Shown: positions 1 through 9,341, counted from the first letter of the stretch. The stretch: DNA of 64,000 nt from Mesorhizobium denitrificans (GCF_003403035.1 NZ_QURN01000001.1:124001-188000), one strand, 5' to 3'. Notes: generated by a model from the sequence alone, not told the origin. Program-made: numbers and translations.

Positions 1-2
1 CG

Positions 3-767
3 TCAGTGACCGCTATTTTCCAGCGAACGATCCAGTCCGGCAAGGTGGATGCCACACTCGACCTTTGCCTGACCCGCCCAGCGTCCGCTGCGCGCATCCT
101 CGCCGGGCTTTACCGGCTGGGTGCAGGGAAAGCAGCCTATCGAGAGGTAACCATAGGCGACAAGAGGATTTTCGCGCAAGGCGTGCGCGCGCATGTAATC
201 GGCAAGCTCGGAGGTGGTCCAGCGCGCCAGCGGATTGATGCGAAGGCGCGGGCCGACCGTTTCGAACGCAGCCAGCCCGGCGCGCGTTGAAGCCTGAAAG
301 CGCTTACGTCCCGTGAACCATGCGCGGAACGGCTCCACGCCACGGGCCAGCGGCTCCACCTTGCGGATTTCGCAGCAGGCGTCCGTATCGCGCTGATGCA
401 GCGTTCCGTCCGGATCTTTTTCGCGCAACGCCGCTTCTTTCGGCGTTAGAATGCGAATGTTGCGCAGGCCGAAATCAGCGACCAGCGCGTCGCGATACTC
501 CAGCGTTTCGCCAAAATGCTTGCCCGTATCGAGAAAGAGCACTGGCAAATTGCGGTCGATCTCGGCCACCATGTGCAGCAGCACTGCGGAATCCGCACCG
601 AACGACGAAACCGCCGCAACGCCGCTTATGCCAAGGCGCTCGACCGAGCGGGCGATGATTTCCTGCGGCGAGGCTGCACCGTAGCGCGCCTCCAGCGCTG
701 CGGCTTCGATTGCGGCCTGCTCTTCCGCTAGCCTTTCGGCCTCAGGCGGCTTTGGCTTCGCTACCAT
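3..767 (-). CDS. cysH: APS reductase (thioredoxin-dependent adenylylsulfate reductase)
   Basis: Reduces activated sulfate to sulfite in assimilatory sulfur metabolism (cytoplasm). The 254-residue protein has the PP-loop motif SSFGADS at 54-60, the paired cysteines CC at 131-132, CxxC at 212-215 and the C-terminal ECGIH with catalytic Cys238. The CC...CxxC set marks the [4Fe-4S] plant-type enzyme, which uses APS rather than PAPS. I chose the ATG at 767 because a perfect AAGGAGG lies just upstream; an in-frame extension to 920 exists but lacks family similarity. The start overlaps the end of cysI by 26 bases, so the two are probably translationally coupled. The stop codon sits three bases inside the window edge, so the gene is complete. 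Confidence 0.93.
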   Translation of the reverse strand: MVAKPKPPEAERLAEEQAAIEAAALEARYGAASPQEIIARSVERLGISGVAAVSSFGADSAVLLHMVAEIDRNLPVLFLDTGKHFGETLEYRDALVADFGLRNIRILTPKEAALREKDPDGTLHQRDTDACCEIRKVEPLARGVEPFRAWFTGRKRFQASTRAGLAAFETVGPRLRINPLARWTTSELADYMRAHALRENPLVAYGYLSIGCFPCTQPVKPGEDARSGRWAGQAKVECGIHLAGLDRSLENSGH

Positions 768-2412
768 AGAGCGCCTCCTTGAAGGGCGCTTGCCCAACGC
801 GACGATAGGTGTCGAGAAACTTCTCGCTCTCATCGCGCCGCACCACAAGATAGGTTTCGACGATTGTCTCAATCGCGTCTGTGATTTCTCCCGGCCCGAA
901 ACCGCGCCCGATGATTTCACCTACCGATGTGTTTTCATCGCCGGAGCCGCCGAGCGTGACCTGATAGAGCTCCGCGCCCTTCTTCTCCACGCCCAGAATG
1001 CCGATATGGCCGACATGGTGATGCCCGCAGGCATTGATGCAGCCCGAAATTTTCAGCTTCAGCTCGCCAATATCGCGCTGGCGTTCCAGCGAGGCGAAGC
1101 GCCGTGAAATATCCTGTGCGACCGAGATGGAGCGGGCATTTGCCAGAGCGCAATAGTCGAGGCCGGGGCAGGAGATAATATCCGTGATGAGGTTGGAATT
1201 GGCCGTTGCCAGGCCGATCTCCACCAGCCTGTCATAGATGGCGCGCAGGTCCGCACGCGCCACATGCGGCAGGATCAGGTTCTGCTCATGGCTGACGCGG
1301 ATTTCGTCAAACGCGTAGCGCTCGGCAAGGTCTGCAATCGCATCCATCTGGCCGTCGCTTACATCGCCCGGCGTTTCGCCAATGCCTTTGAGGGAGATGG
1401 TCAAAGCGGCATAATCGGGATGGCGATGCGTGATGACGTTCTGGTCCAGCCATTCCGAGAAATCACGCGAGTCGAGCCGTGCGAGCTTGATCGTCTCGTC
1501 GCCTTCCGGCCGGGCGGGTAATTCCGGCGGTGCAAAATAAGCCTGAATCGCCTCAATGTCCGACCGCGGCAGCGTGAGTTCCGTATTCTTCAGATCTGCC
1601 CATTCAGCCTCGACCTGACGTGCAAATTCTTCAGCGCCCGTTTCGTGAACGAGAATCTTGATACGCGCCTTGTATTTGTTGTCGCGACGACCGTAGAGAT
1701 TGTACACGCGCAGGATCGCAGTGGTGTAGGAGAGCAAATCCTGCTCAGGCAGAAAATCGCGGATTTTCTTCGCCACCATCGGCGTGCGGCCCAGACCACC
1801 CCCTACATAAACCGAGAAGCCAAGTTCGCCCCGCTCGTTCTTCTTCAGATGAAGGCCGATGTCATGCGTCTGGATCGCAGCGCGGTCGCGATTTGCGCCC
1901 GTCACGGCAATCTTGAACTTGCGCGGCAGATAGGAAAACTCGGGATGCAGCGACGACCACTGTCGCAGGATTTCCGCATAGGGGCGGGGATCCGCAAACT
2001 CATCCGCAGCAGCGCCGGCGAAATGGTCAGCGGTCACATTGCGAATGCAGTTGCCGGAGGTCTGGATGCAATGCATCTCGACGCTGGCAAGATCTTTGAG
2101 AATAGCTGGAACATCGGACAGCGCAGGCCAGTGGAACTGCAGGTTCTGCCGGGTGGTGAAGTGACCATAGCCCTTGTCATAGGTGCGCGCGATATGCGCC
2201 AACATCCGCAACTGCCGGGAGTTGAGCGTGCCGTAGGGGATCGCGATGCGCAGCATATAGGCGTGAAGCTGCAGATAAACGCCGTTCATCAACCGCAGCG
2301 GGCGGAACTGATCTTCTGTTATTTCGCCGGCTAATCGCCGATCAACCTGGTCCGTAAACTCGCTGACACGAGCTCTCACAAAATCATGGTCGAATTCATC
2401 GTAACGATACAT
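742..2412 (-). CDS. cysI: Nitrite/sulfite reductase hemoprotein (assimilatory sulfite reductase)
   Basis: Six-electron reduction of sulfite to sulfide using siroheme and a [4Fe-4S] cluster. The cluster ligands are visible as C415-x5-C421 and C458-x3-C462 (motifs CPGLDYC and GCINAC). The 556-residue length and the two repeated ferredoxin-like halves fit the single-subunit sulfite reductases of alphaproteobacteria, which take electrons from ferredoxin or a flavodoxin-type donor; no cysJ flavoprotein is seen nearby. It lies between DUF2849 (16-base gap) and cysH (overlap) in a four-gene minus-strand operon cysG-DUF2849-cysI-cysH. A nitrite reductase role cannot be excluded from sequence, but the cysH/cysG context argues for sulfite. 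Confidence 0.93.
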   Translation of the reverse strand: MYRYDEFDHDFVRARVSEFTDQVDRRLAGEITEDQFRPLRLMNGVYLQLHAYMLRIAIPYGTLNSRQLRMLAHIARTYDKGYGHFTTRQNLQFHWPALSDVPAILKDLASVEMHCIQTSGNCIRNVTADHFAGAAADEFADPRPYAEILRQWSSLHPEFSYLPRKFKIAVTGANRDRAAIQTHDIGLHLKKNERGELGFSVYVGGGLGRTPMVAKKIRDFLPEQDLLSYTTAILRVYNLYGRRDNKYKARIKILVHETGAEEFARQVEAEWADLKNTELTLPRSDIEAIQAYFAPPELPARPEGDETIKLARLDSRDFSEWLDQNVITHRHPDYAALTISLKGIGETPGDVSDGQMDAIADLAERYAFDEIRVSHEQNLILPHVARADLRAIYDRLVEIGLATANSNLITDIISCPGLDYCALANARSISVAQDISRRFASLERQRDIGELKLKISGCINACGHHHVGHIGILGVEKKGAELYQVTLGGSGDENTSVGEIIGRGFGPGEITDAIETIVETYLVVRRDESEKFLDTYRRVGQAPFKEALYGSEAKAA

Positions 2413-2427
2413 CGTCTTCGCCCTGGG

Positions 2428-2721
2428 TTATGCCGCTCGCGCTTGCTTGCCGTGGTCGGTTCTGTTCGTTGGTCCCGCCGCGCGGATACGTTCGCGCAGG
2501 CGCAGCGGCACAATCTTTTCATCGACGAGCTGCACATCGATCACATCCACATCGAGCGCGAAGTTGGTCGCGAATGCTGCCTTGCCGATTGAATCAAGCC
2601 GTTCTTCACCCGCCTTGTCGGCGGCGAGCGCAGCGCCTTGCAAGGTTTCCTGCCAGCCATTGACGTCCGAGTACCAGATGGCCTCGCCGTCGGTCAGCCG
2701 GTTTGCCGTTAGAACTTTCAT
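2428..2721 (-). CDS. DUF2849 domain protein
   Basis: A 97-residue soluble protein of the DUF2849 family, small proteins found almost only beside cysI/cysG in alphaproteobacteria. Biochemical function is unknown. It starts MKVLTANRLTDGEAIWY, is acidic in the middle and ends in a basic tail. Its start codon overlaps the cysG stop as ATGA and cysI begins 15 bases after its stop, so it is made together with the sulfite reductase. A role as an assembly or electron-delivery helper of CysI is an inference from this constant position only. Confidence 0.85.
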   Translation of the reverse strand: MKVLTANRLTDGEAIWYSDVNGWQETLQGAALAADKAGEERLDSIGKAAFATNFALDVDVIDVQLVDEKIVPLRLRERIRAAGPTNRTDHGKQARAA

Positions 2722-3782
2722 GCCGCTTCTCCCAGAACGTTCTGGCGTGCGGGCTTCGACACCGACGCGAATGGCGCGACCACGCCCGGCACGAGTTCGT
2801 AAGAAACAGCAGCGGCCCGCAGCGCTGCAATCTCATCGCCAGCCTTGCCGAACATCAGCAGATCACCGAGCTTCAGGCGCACAACGCGCTTGCCCTCGGT
2901 TGCCAGCTTCACCAGCAGATCATTGATGTCGCGCTGGGTGGCGGCATCGCAGTGCTTGCCGACCGCGACGCGTTCGGCATCGCGGCGGCCCATCGCGACG
3001 AGCGTTTCCGGCACGTTCACGTCGTGGACGATCACGTCAGCTTCCATCAGGTGACGTTGCGCGCGCAGCGTAAGCAGGTCTTCCGCACCGGGACCCGCAC
3101 CCACCAGCGACACATGGCCGGTGATGCCCTGCCGCCTCAGCAGCAACTCAGTCGCCGCCGCGCGGGCCTCCTCGATGTGGCCGATTTCCATCTGGCGCGC
3201 AGGCTCGCCCGCGAAAAAGTCGGACCAGAACCGACGCCGCGCAGAACCCTTGGGCACAAACCGCTCAACCGACGCGCGAAACGTTTCGCCAAGCGACGCC
3301 AATGCACCCAGCGAGGGCGCCAGCATACGATCAATGCGAGCGCGCAGCATCTGCGACAGAACCGGCCCGGTGCCTTCCGTGCCAATGGCAATGCAGACCG
3401 GCGCGCGGTTCACGATGGCTGGCGTGTAGAAATCGCAGAGTTCTGGACGGTCCACGGCGTTTACCGCAATGCCAAGCAGTCGCGCATCTTCGCTCACCTG
3501 ACGGTCGAGCACTTCCCCGCCGCTCGCGGCAAAAACCAGCCGCGCGCTATCAAGGTGGTGGGCCGTGTAGGCTTCGGCGATATGTTCTGCGCTGTTTTGT
3601 GCGATCCATGCCGCGAATGAGGTTTCGACTTCTTCTGCAACGATGCGCAGCTTTGCCGAAGATTGGCCGATCAGCCGCGCTTTTGCGAAAGCTTCATCGC
3701 CGCCGCCGACGATAACCACCACCTCATCCGCAACGCGGATGAAAACCGGAAAAGCGTTGAGTTTTGGCGCAGATGCCGTCAC
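2718..3782 (-). CDS. cysG: Siroheme synthase with shortened methyltransferase domain
   Basis: Full-length CysG (about 460 residues) makes siroheme by methylating uroporphyrinogen III and then oxidising and chelating precorrin-2. Here the N-terminal dehydrogenase/ferrochelatase part is intact (NAD-binding VVIVGGGDEAFAKARL near 22-37, dimerisation/chelatase region to about 200). The uroporphyrinogen methyltransferase part begins near residue 222 (GHVSLVGAGPG) but stops at 354, about 100 residues early, and the SAM-binding GGDP is replaced by LGDL at 305-308. The stop overlaps the DUF2849 start (ATGA), so the short form is built into the operon and does not look like a recent frameshift. Methylation probably depends on a separate CobA-type enzyme. 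Confidence 0.85.
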   Translation of the reverse strand: MTASAPKLNAFPVFIRVADEVVVIVGGGDEAFAKARLIGQSSAKLRIVAEEVETSFAAWIAQNSAEHIAEAYTAHHLDSARLVFAASGGEVLDRQVSEDARLLGIAVNAVDRPELCDFYTPAIVNRAPVCIAIGTEGTGPVLSQMLRARIDRMLAPSLGALASLGETFRASVERFVPKGSARRRFWSDFFAGEPARQMEIGHIEEARAAATELLLRRQGITGHVSLVGAGPGAEDLLTLRAQRHLMEADVIVHDVNVPETLVAMGRRDAERVAVGKHCDAATQRDINDLLVKLATEGKRVVRLKLGDLLMFGKAGDEIAALRAAAVSYELVPGVVAPFASVSKPARQNVLGEAA

Positions 3783-4127
3783 GGCTTCGGACTCCTGAGA
3801 TCAGGACCGTTTTTTACCCGCTGCGCGCCAGTCGCATAAGAAACCCACTCGCGTGACGATCAGGTCGCGCCAATGTTTTTTGCCGCTGTATGAAGTTAGA
3901 GAGAAAATTATTCCTGAGCGTTAAAATCAGAGGTTGCTCTGCCCCTCATCCCGCTGCCGCGACCTGCTCCTGCGAGGGGAGAAGGAGGATGGCTGAAATG
4001 TCCCGATCATTCCGCAACCTTGGCGATTGAAGCCAGCGTTACAATTTCTCCCTTCTCCCCTTGTGGAAGAAGGGCGCGGCAGCGGATGAGGGGTAATGCG
4101 CGATGCTTTGAGAACTTGCGCTACGCT
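3783..4127. other. Intergenic region with an inverted-repeat element
   Basis: 345 bases between the cysG start and the fpr stop. The part next to cysG is A/T-rich around 3885-3930 and presumably holds the cysG promoter, though no clear -35/-10 pair stands out. The rest is filled by a roughly 150-base element with complementary ends, listed separately. No coding sequence is supported. Confidence 0.6.
3942..4093. repeat. MITE/REP-like inverted-repeat element, copy 1
   Basis: About 152 bases bounded by complementary ends: CCCCTCATCC with CGCTGCCGC on the left, and GCGGCAGCGGATGAGGGG on the right. Inside each end is a variant of the CTTCTCCCC/GGGGAGAAG arm. The centre contains a GCAACcTTGGCGATTGAAGCCAGCG-like stretch that recurs in copy 2. 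There is no coding capacity. The layout resembles short palindromic elements scattered between genes of Rhizobiales. Confidence 0.8.
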
Positions 4128-4952
4128 TTACCCCACGAATGCGCGTTCCAGCACGAAGCTGTTGGGGCTGTTGAGCGAGCCTTCCTCGAAGCCGAGTTTT
4201 TCGACCAGGGCCTTAACATCCTGAATCATATGCATGGAGCCGCAGATCATGACGCGATCCGTTTCAGGATTGAGCGCATCAATGCCAAGATCGGAATAGA
4301 ATTTCCCGCTCTCGATCAGATGCGTGATGCGGCCCATATGCGAGGTCTGCTGGCGCGTGGTGGTCGAATACAGCGTCACGCGCGGCGCAAATTCGCCGAT
4401 AAGCGGGTCTTCTGCGAGATTGGAGATCAACTCCTGCCCGTAAACAAGCTCCGCAGCATCGCGGCACGTATGCGTCAGCACAAGCTGGTCGAACTTGTCA
4501 TAAGTGTCCGGGTCGCGCACGAGGCTGGCGAAAGGCGCAATACCTGTGCCCGTCGAGATCATGAACAGCCGCTTACCCGGCGTAAGCGCGTCTACCACCA
4601 GCGTTCCGGTGGACTTCTGGCGCATCAACACCGTATCGCCCGGCTGAATGCGCTGAAGATGCTGCGTCAGCGGACCATCCGGCACCTTGATGGAGAAAAA
4701 TTCGATCTCTTCATCCCATGCGGGAGACGCAATCGAATAGGCTCGGAACACCGGCTTTTCAGCGTTCGGCAATCCGATCATCACGAACTCGCCCGAACGG
4801 AAGCGGAAGCTCTGCGGGCGCGTGATGCGGAATTTGAAAAGCCGATCCGTATAGTGGTGCACGGACACCACCGTCTCGGCATAGACATTAGCCGGAATGG
4901 GAAATTTGGGCGCGTCGCTCTCGACTGCCTTGATGGATGTTGAATGCTGCAT
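4128..4952 (-). CDS. fpr: Ferredoxin-NADP+ reductase
   Basis: FAD enzyme exchanging electrons between NADPH and ferredoxin or flavodoxin. The 274-residue protein has the FAD-binding RxYS signature (RAYSIASP), an NADP-binding STGTGIAPF loop, the GSMHM segment near the C-terminus and a short bacterial-type C-terminal tail ending in FVG, as in the subclass I enzymes of Rhodobacter and Azotobacter. It sits between the sulfite-reductase operon and the hyuA locus, reading away from hyuA. It could feed ferredoxin-dependent enzymes on either side (CysI, or the ring reductase downstream), but it is a general core gene and that link is only an inference. Confidence 0.92.
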   Translation of the reverse strand: MQHSTSIKAVESDAPKFPIPANVYAETVVSVHHYTDRLFKFRITRPQSFRFRSGEFVMIGLPNAEKPVFRAYSIASPAWDEEIEFFSIKVPDGPLTQHLQRIQPGDTVLMRQKSTGTLVVDALTPGKRLFMISTGTGIAPFASLVRDPDTYDKFDQLVLTHTCRDAAELVYGQELISNLAEDPLIGEFAPRVTLYSTTTRQQTSHMGRITHLIESGKFYSDLGIDALNPETDRVMICGSMHMIQDVKALVEKLGFEEGSLNSPNSFVLERAFVG

Positions 4953-5000
4953 AGAAAGTCAGGACCTGTTCAAAAAAGCGGGGCCTTGTGTCGGAAGTTT

Positions 5001-5024
5001 ATTAGTATACAAACGATTATCCGG
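5001..5024. promoter_or_regulatory. Candidate operator upstream of hyuA (TTnGTATACnAA)
   Basis: A 12-base palindrome of the form TTnGTATACnAA at 5002-5013, in the 143-base gap between fpr and hyuA. It matches a site at 15921-15943 upstream of the opposing operon, and the match extends rightward (ATTnGTATACAAAnGAT, then ATC and GG). The GTATAC core with A/T flanks suits a dimeric winged-helix regulator of the GntR or MarR type; a MarR gene lies in the locus. Confidence 0.6.
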
Positions 5025-5095
5025 TCAAGATTGAAGCCTGAAACCCGGTTCCAAAGATAAGCACCGGAGCAGGTCGCACGTTTCGGAAACTGTCG

Positions 5096-7180
5096 ATGGC
5101 GAAGAATATTCCCGCGCCGGGCGAAACTTCGAAAGAAGCAGTGGTCGCCGGCATTGATGTCGGCGGAACTTTTACTGATCTTCTTTTGATCGATGGACGA
5201 AGCGGTCAGGTGCGCCTCGCCAAGACCCCGACCACGGTTGAAAATCAGGCGCATGGTGTCGTCGCAGCGCTGAATCAGACCGGGTTCGATATTTCGGAAA
5301 TCGATCTGATTGTTCACGGCACGACCACCACGACCAATGCCGTTCTGGAACGCCGTCTCGCCAAAACCGGCTTGATTACCACACGCGGCTTCCGCGATGT
5401 GCTGGAGCTTGGCCGCCGCACGCGCCCCCAAGCCTATGGCATGACTGGCACGTTCACGCCGATCATTCCGCGCAATCTGCGGCTGGAAGTGACTGAGCGC
5501 GTGGAAGCCTCGGGACGGGTGCGCGATCCGCTGAACGAGGAAGAACTGCGCGGCGCGATACGGCAATTGCTCGATGCGGGATGCGAAGCGCTGGTCATCC
5601 ACTTCCTGCATTCCTACGCCAATCCGGCGCATGAGCGGCGCGCGGCGGAAATCGCGGCAGAGCTTTGGCCGAATGACTACATCACAACCGGCCACGCGCT
5701 GTTGTCCGAAGCGCGGGAGTATGAGCGTGGCGTTACGGCTGCGGTGAATGCCTCGGTGCAGCCCATTCTTGAACGCTATGTCGAGCGATTGCGTCGGGAA
5801 CTTTCCGCGCGCGGCTACGGTCGCGACTTCCTCATAATGAATGGCAATGGCGGCATGATTTCCGCCAGCTTCGTCAGTCGCGAGGCGGCAAAAACGGTCA
5901 TGTCAGGCCCGGCGTCCGGCGTGATTGCCGCTGCCTACACGGCGAAGCGCGCGGGTTTTCCCAACATCGTGACGTATGACATGGGCGGCACCTCGACCGA
6001 TGTCGCACTCATTCGAAATGCACAGCCTGCCGTCTCGAACGAGATCGAGATCGAATATGCCATGCCGATTCATGTGCCGATGGTCGCTGTGCATACGGTT
6101 GGCGCGGGCGGTGGGTCCATTGCGCGCGTGGATGCATCCGGCCTGATCCAGATCGGCCCGGAAAGCGCGGGCGCAACACCCGGCCCGATTTGTTACGGAC
6201 GCGGCGGCAAGGAACCCACCATCACAGACGCCAATCTGGTTCTTGGGCGGCTGAGCGCCCGCAAACTGTTGGCGGTGGATTCACCTGTAGGCGTGGAGGA
6301 CGTGACAACCATCTTTGCCGAGCGCATTGGCAAGGCCGCAAATCTGGATGGCGTCAGCGCTGCCGGCGCGGTGCTGCGGCTCGCCAATGTCAAAATGGCT
6401 GGTGCTGTACGTATGGTGTCCGTGGCGCGCGGCCATGACCCGCGCGACTTCGCGCTGTTCGCTTTCGGTGGGGCAGGGCCGCTACACGCCAGCGCGCTTG
6501 CGCGCGAACTTGGTCTGCCAAAAGTCATCGTGCCCGCTCGCCCCGGCATTACCAATGCGCTTGGCTGCGTAGTGGCCGATCTGCGGCAGGACTTTGTGAA
6601 TACTGTCAACCAGCCGGTCGCCATTCTGGACGAAGCTCGTATGCGCGCCATTCTTGCGGCACAGCGCGCGGAGGGCGAGGCTCTGATCGCCAAGGAAGCC
6701 GTCAAGCCGAAGCGCATCGAGGTTACACATTCCGCCGACATGCAGTTTGTGGGACAAACGCACATTCTCAACGTGCCGCTGCCTTCGGGTGAGGTGGACC
6801 GCGCCGCGCTGCAAGCGCTTTTTGAGCGCGCCTATTTCGCGCGCTTCAAGGTGGAATTGCCGGAAATCCGTGCCAATCTGGTAAGTCTCAACACGTCTGT
6901 TACGGGCATGCGTCCGCAGGTTGATCTGTCGCGGCTGATCGATCCGGCTGGACGTGCCGCCACGCTGGATGGTGCCTTGGTCGAGCGACGCCCCGTCTGG
7001 TTCGATGGAGAGTGGCAGGATACGCCGGTGTACGATCGCCAGAAGCTACCGCTTGATGTGGCAATCACCGGCCCCGCAATTCTCGAACAGCTTGACGCGA
7101 CGACCGTGCTGGAACCCGGCGACCACGCAACCTGCGACAGCGACGGCAACATCATCATCGAAATCGGGGGCAGATCATGA
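5096..7180 (+). CDS. hyuA: Hydantoinase/oxoprolinase family, subunit A (HyuA-like, ATP-binding)
   Basis: One half of a two-subunit ATP-dependent cyclic-amide hydrolase; relatives open 5-oxoproline, N-methylhydantoin or caprolactam. The 694-residue protein has an N-terminal ASKHA-type phosphate loop, GIDVGGTFTD, at 19-28, a second nucleotide motif TYDMGGTSTDVAL in the middle and a GGAGP segment typical of the family. It overlaps hyuB by ATGA, so the subunits are coupled. The gene faces a molybdenum-hydroxylase operon and has the same upstream palindrome as that operon. Ring opening of the lactam made by that operon is the most likely job (inference); the exact substrate is not readable from sequence. 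Confidence 0.9.
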   Translation: MAKNIPAPGETSKEAVVAGIDVGGTFTDLLLIDGRSGQVRLAKTPTTVENQAHGVVAALNQTGFDISEIDLIVHGTTTTTNAVLERRLAKTGLITTRGFRDVLELGRRTRPQAYGMTGTFTPIIPRNLRLEVTERVEASGRVRDPLNEEELRGAIRQLLDAGCEALVIHFLHSYANPAHERRAAEIAAELWPNDYITTGHALLSEAREYERGVTAAVNASVQPILERYVERLRRELSARGYGRDFLIMNGNGGMISASFVSREAAKTVMSGPASGVIAAAYTAKRAGFPNIVTYDMGGTSTDVALIRNAQPAVSNEIEIEYAMPIHVPMVAVHTVGAGGGSIARVDASGLIQIGPESAGATPGPICYGRGGKEPTITDANLVLGRLSARKLLAVDSPVGVEDVTTIFAERIGKAANLDGVSAAGAVLRLANVKMAGAVRMVSVARGHDPRDFALFAFGGAGPLHASALARELGLPKVIVPARPGITNALGCVVADLRQDFVNTVNQPVAILDEARMRAILAAQRAEGEALIAKEAVKPKRIEVTHSADMQFVGQTHILNVPLPSGEVDRAALQALFERAYFARFKVELPEIRANLVSLNTSVTGMRPQVDLSRLIDPAGRAATLDGALVERRPVWFDGEWQDTPVYDRQKLPLDVAITGPAILEQLDATTVLEPGDHATCDSDGNIIIEIGGRS

Positions 7181-8853
7181 GCCTCGACGCAATCACCCTG
7201 TCCGTCATTCAAGCCGCATTGCAGCAGACTTGCGACGAGATGGACCTCACCTTTTCGCGTGCAGCCTTTTCTCCCGTCATAGCCGAGGCCAATGACCGCT
7301 CGGACGGCATTTATTCGGCGGAAGACGGATCGCTGATTGCGCAAGGCTCCGAAGGGTTGCCGGTGTTCGTTGGCGTCATGCAATATTCGACGCGTACCAT
7401 CATCGAAATGATCTGCGACGGGCGTTGTCTGCCGCCGGAGCCGGGCGACATTTACATCGTCAACGATCCATATCTCGGCGGCACGCATCTGATGGATGTG
7501 CGCTTTGCAATGCCCGTCTGGCGCGACGGCAAGGTTTTCTGCTGGCTCTCCAATACCGGGCATTGGCCCGATACGGGCGGTGCGGTGCCGGGCGGGTTTT
7601 CCGCATCGGCTACGGCGGTTGAGCAGGAAGGCTTGCGCCTGCCGCCGGTGAAGCTTTTCAAGAAGGGCGTGCTGGACCCCGAAATTCACGCCATCATTTC
7701 TTCGAATATTCGCGTGGCCGAACAGCGCATTGGAGATATTCGCGCGCAGGCGGCTGCGCTGCGGGTCGGTGAGGAACGGCTTTCAGCAATACTGGATCGT
7801 TACGGAGACGAAACGGTTATTGAGGCCATTGCGGAATTGCGTCATCGCGCGGCGGACCAGATGCGCGCGCATATCTCCCGGATTCCCGACGGCATGTATC
7901 GCTCGAAAGCCTTCATCGATTCCGACGGCGTGGTGAACAAGCCGCTGACCATCGCGCTGGTGGTGGAAAAGCACGGCGACACGCTGACCTTCGATTTTTC
8001 GCAATCCTCGAAGCCTTGCGCCGGACCGATGAACAGCGTGCTGGCCACCACGCTGTCGTCCGTTTATCTCGCCATGCGCCATATATTCCCGGATGTGCCG
8101 ATCAGCGCGGGCGCGTTTGAACCGCTGATAGTGAAGACGCCCGAAGGCACTTTTCTTGATGCGCATTATCCGCGCCCGGTGTCCGGCTGCGCAGCGGAAG
8201 TTTCGCAACGCATTGCCGAAGCGGTGTTTGCGGCGATGGTGCAGGCGATTCCCGATCTCGTTACCGCCGCGCCCGCCGGTACGAGCGGTAATTTCGCGCT
8301 GGGCGGGCATGACCCGGAGCGCAAGCGCGATTTCGTGATGTACCAGATTTCAGGCGGCGGTTATGGCGGCAATGCCTCGCAAGACGGCCTCACCAACGGT
8401 TGCTCGACCATCGGCATATCCAAATCTCCCCCGGTCGAAATCATGGAGCAGGCATTCCCGGTTCTCTATCGCCGCTATGCCATGCATGAGGGCTCAGGTG
8501 GTGCCGGAGCGCATCGCGGCGGCTTCGGCCTGTCCTATGAGGTCGAGTTGTTGCGTGGCGAGGCGCGCGCTTCCTTCGTCATGGATCATGGCCGGTTTGG
8601 CCCTCAAGGTGCGCTTGGCGGGGCGGACGGCGCACCGAACAAGGTCACCGTGTTCCGCAATGGCGAGGCGCATGTGCCGGGGCATTTGTCGAAGGAGCAG
8701 GATATACCGCTGAAGGCAGGCGACCGCGTTTGCGTCGATACGCCCGGCGGCGGCGGTTATGGCAATCCGCGCGACCGTGATCCTGAAGCCGTGAGACGGG
8801 ATATCGAGATGGGGTACTATACCGAGGAGCAGGCGAGAGCACTGTTTGGATGA
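7177..8853 (+). CDS. hyuB: Hydantoinase/oxoprolinase family, subunit B (HyuB-like)
   Basis: Catalytic partner of the preceding HyuA. The 558 residues cover the family from the N-terminal ITLSVIQAALQ region through NDPYLGGTHLMD, SNTGHWPDTGG and the glycine-rich C-terminal GGGGYGNP motif near the end. Start ATG overlaps the hyuA stop. The gene ends 11 bases before the convergent marR gene, leaving no room for a separate terminator. The pair encodes a complete two-subunit lactamase; the family needs ATP and bicarbonate or metal in some members, which cannot be judged here. Confidence 0.9.
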   Translation: MSLDAITLSVIQAALQQTCDEMDLTFSRAAFSPVIAEANDRSDGIYSAEDGSLIAQGSEGLPVFVGVMQYSTRTIIEMICDGRCLPPEPGDIYIVNDPYLGGTHLMDVRFAMPVWRDGKVFCWLSNTGHWPDTGGAVPGGFSASATAVEQEGLRLPPVKLFKKGVLDPEIHAIISSNIRVAEQRIGDIRAQAAALRVGEERLSAILDRYGDETVIEAIAELRHRAADQMRAHISRIPDGMYRSKAFIDSDGVVNKPLTIALVVEKHGDTLTFDFSQSSKPCAGPMNSVLATTLSSVYLAMRHIFPDVPISAGAFEPLIVKTPEGTFLDAHYPRPVSGCAAEVSQRIAEAVFAAMVQAIPDLVTAAPAGTSGNFALGGHDPERKRDFVMYQISGGGYGGNASQDGLTNGCSTIGISKSPPVEIMEQAFPVLYRRYAMHEGSGGAGAHRGGFGLSYEVELLRGEARASFVMDHGRFGPQGALGGADGAPNKVTVFRNGEAHVPGHLSKEQDIPLKAGDRVCVDTPGGGGYGNPRDRDPEAVRRDIEMGYYTEEQARALFG

Positions 8854-8864
8854 GGAGGCACTTC

Positions 8865-9341
8865 CTACGCAATCTTGCTCAGCAGTCGCAGCAAGGTTTC
8901 CGCTTCGCGCGTGGATAGCGGCGCTAACGTTTCCTGCGTAATCTCCTTCGCAAGAGACACCAATTCGCGCACGGCTTGATCGCCTTCCGGCGTGATGTGC
9001 ACCGTCAGGCGGCGCTTGTCGCTGGCATCCTTTTCGACCGTTAGAAAGCCCCGCGTCTTCAGTCGGTCGATGACGCCCTTGATCGTCGCGGCATCCATCG
9101 CCACCATCTGACCAAGCTGGTTTTGCGACGTGTCGCCATGTTCATGCAACATGGCGAGCGCTGCAAATTGCGGTGGCGTCAAATCCCCGATCCGCGACGC
9201 GAATATAGCAACGTGGCGCTGATGCGCCTTGCGCAGCACGAAACCGATCTGGTCCTGCAAGCGGTATTCGGCGGGCGGCTCGTTCTCGACGCCCGCAAGC
9301 TTGAGAATGTTTTCGCCCGCGCTCAACGCTGGCCGTCCCAT
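8865..9341 (-). CDS. MarR-family transcriptional regulator
   Basis: A 158-residue winged-helix repressor-type protein. The recognition region (DTSQNQLGQMVAMDAATIKG) and the wing (DASDKRRLTVHITPEG) fit MarR proteins, which usually release DNA on binding an aromatic acid. It is the last gene of a six-gene operon; its start overlaps the DUF1185 stop by 19 bases. The position suggests it senses the pathway substrate or an intermediate and controls both hyuAB and its own operon, possibly through the TTnGTATACnAA sites. A GntR regulator elsewhere in the genome could bind those sites instead. Confidence 0.88.
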   Translation of the reverse strand: MGRPALSAGENILKLAGVENEPPAEYRLQDQIGFVLRKAHQRHVAIFASRIGDLTPPQFAALAMLHEHGDTSQNQLGQMVAMDAATIKGVIDRLKTRGFLTVEKDASDKRRLTVHITPEGDQAVRELVSLAKEITQETLAPLSTREAETLLRLLSKIA

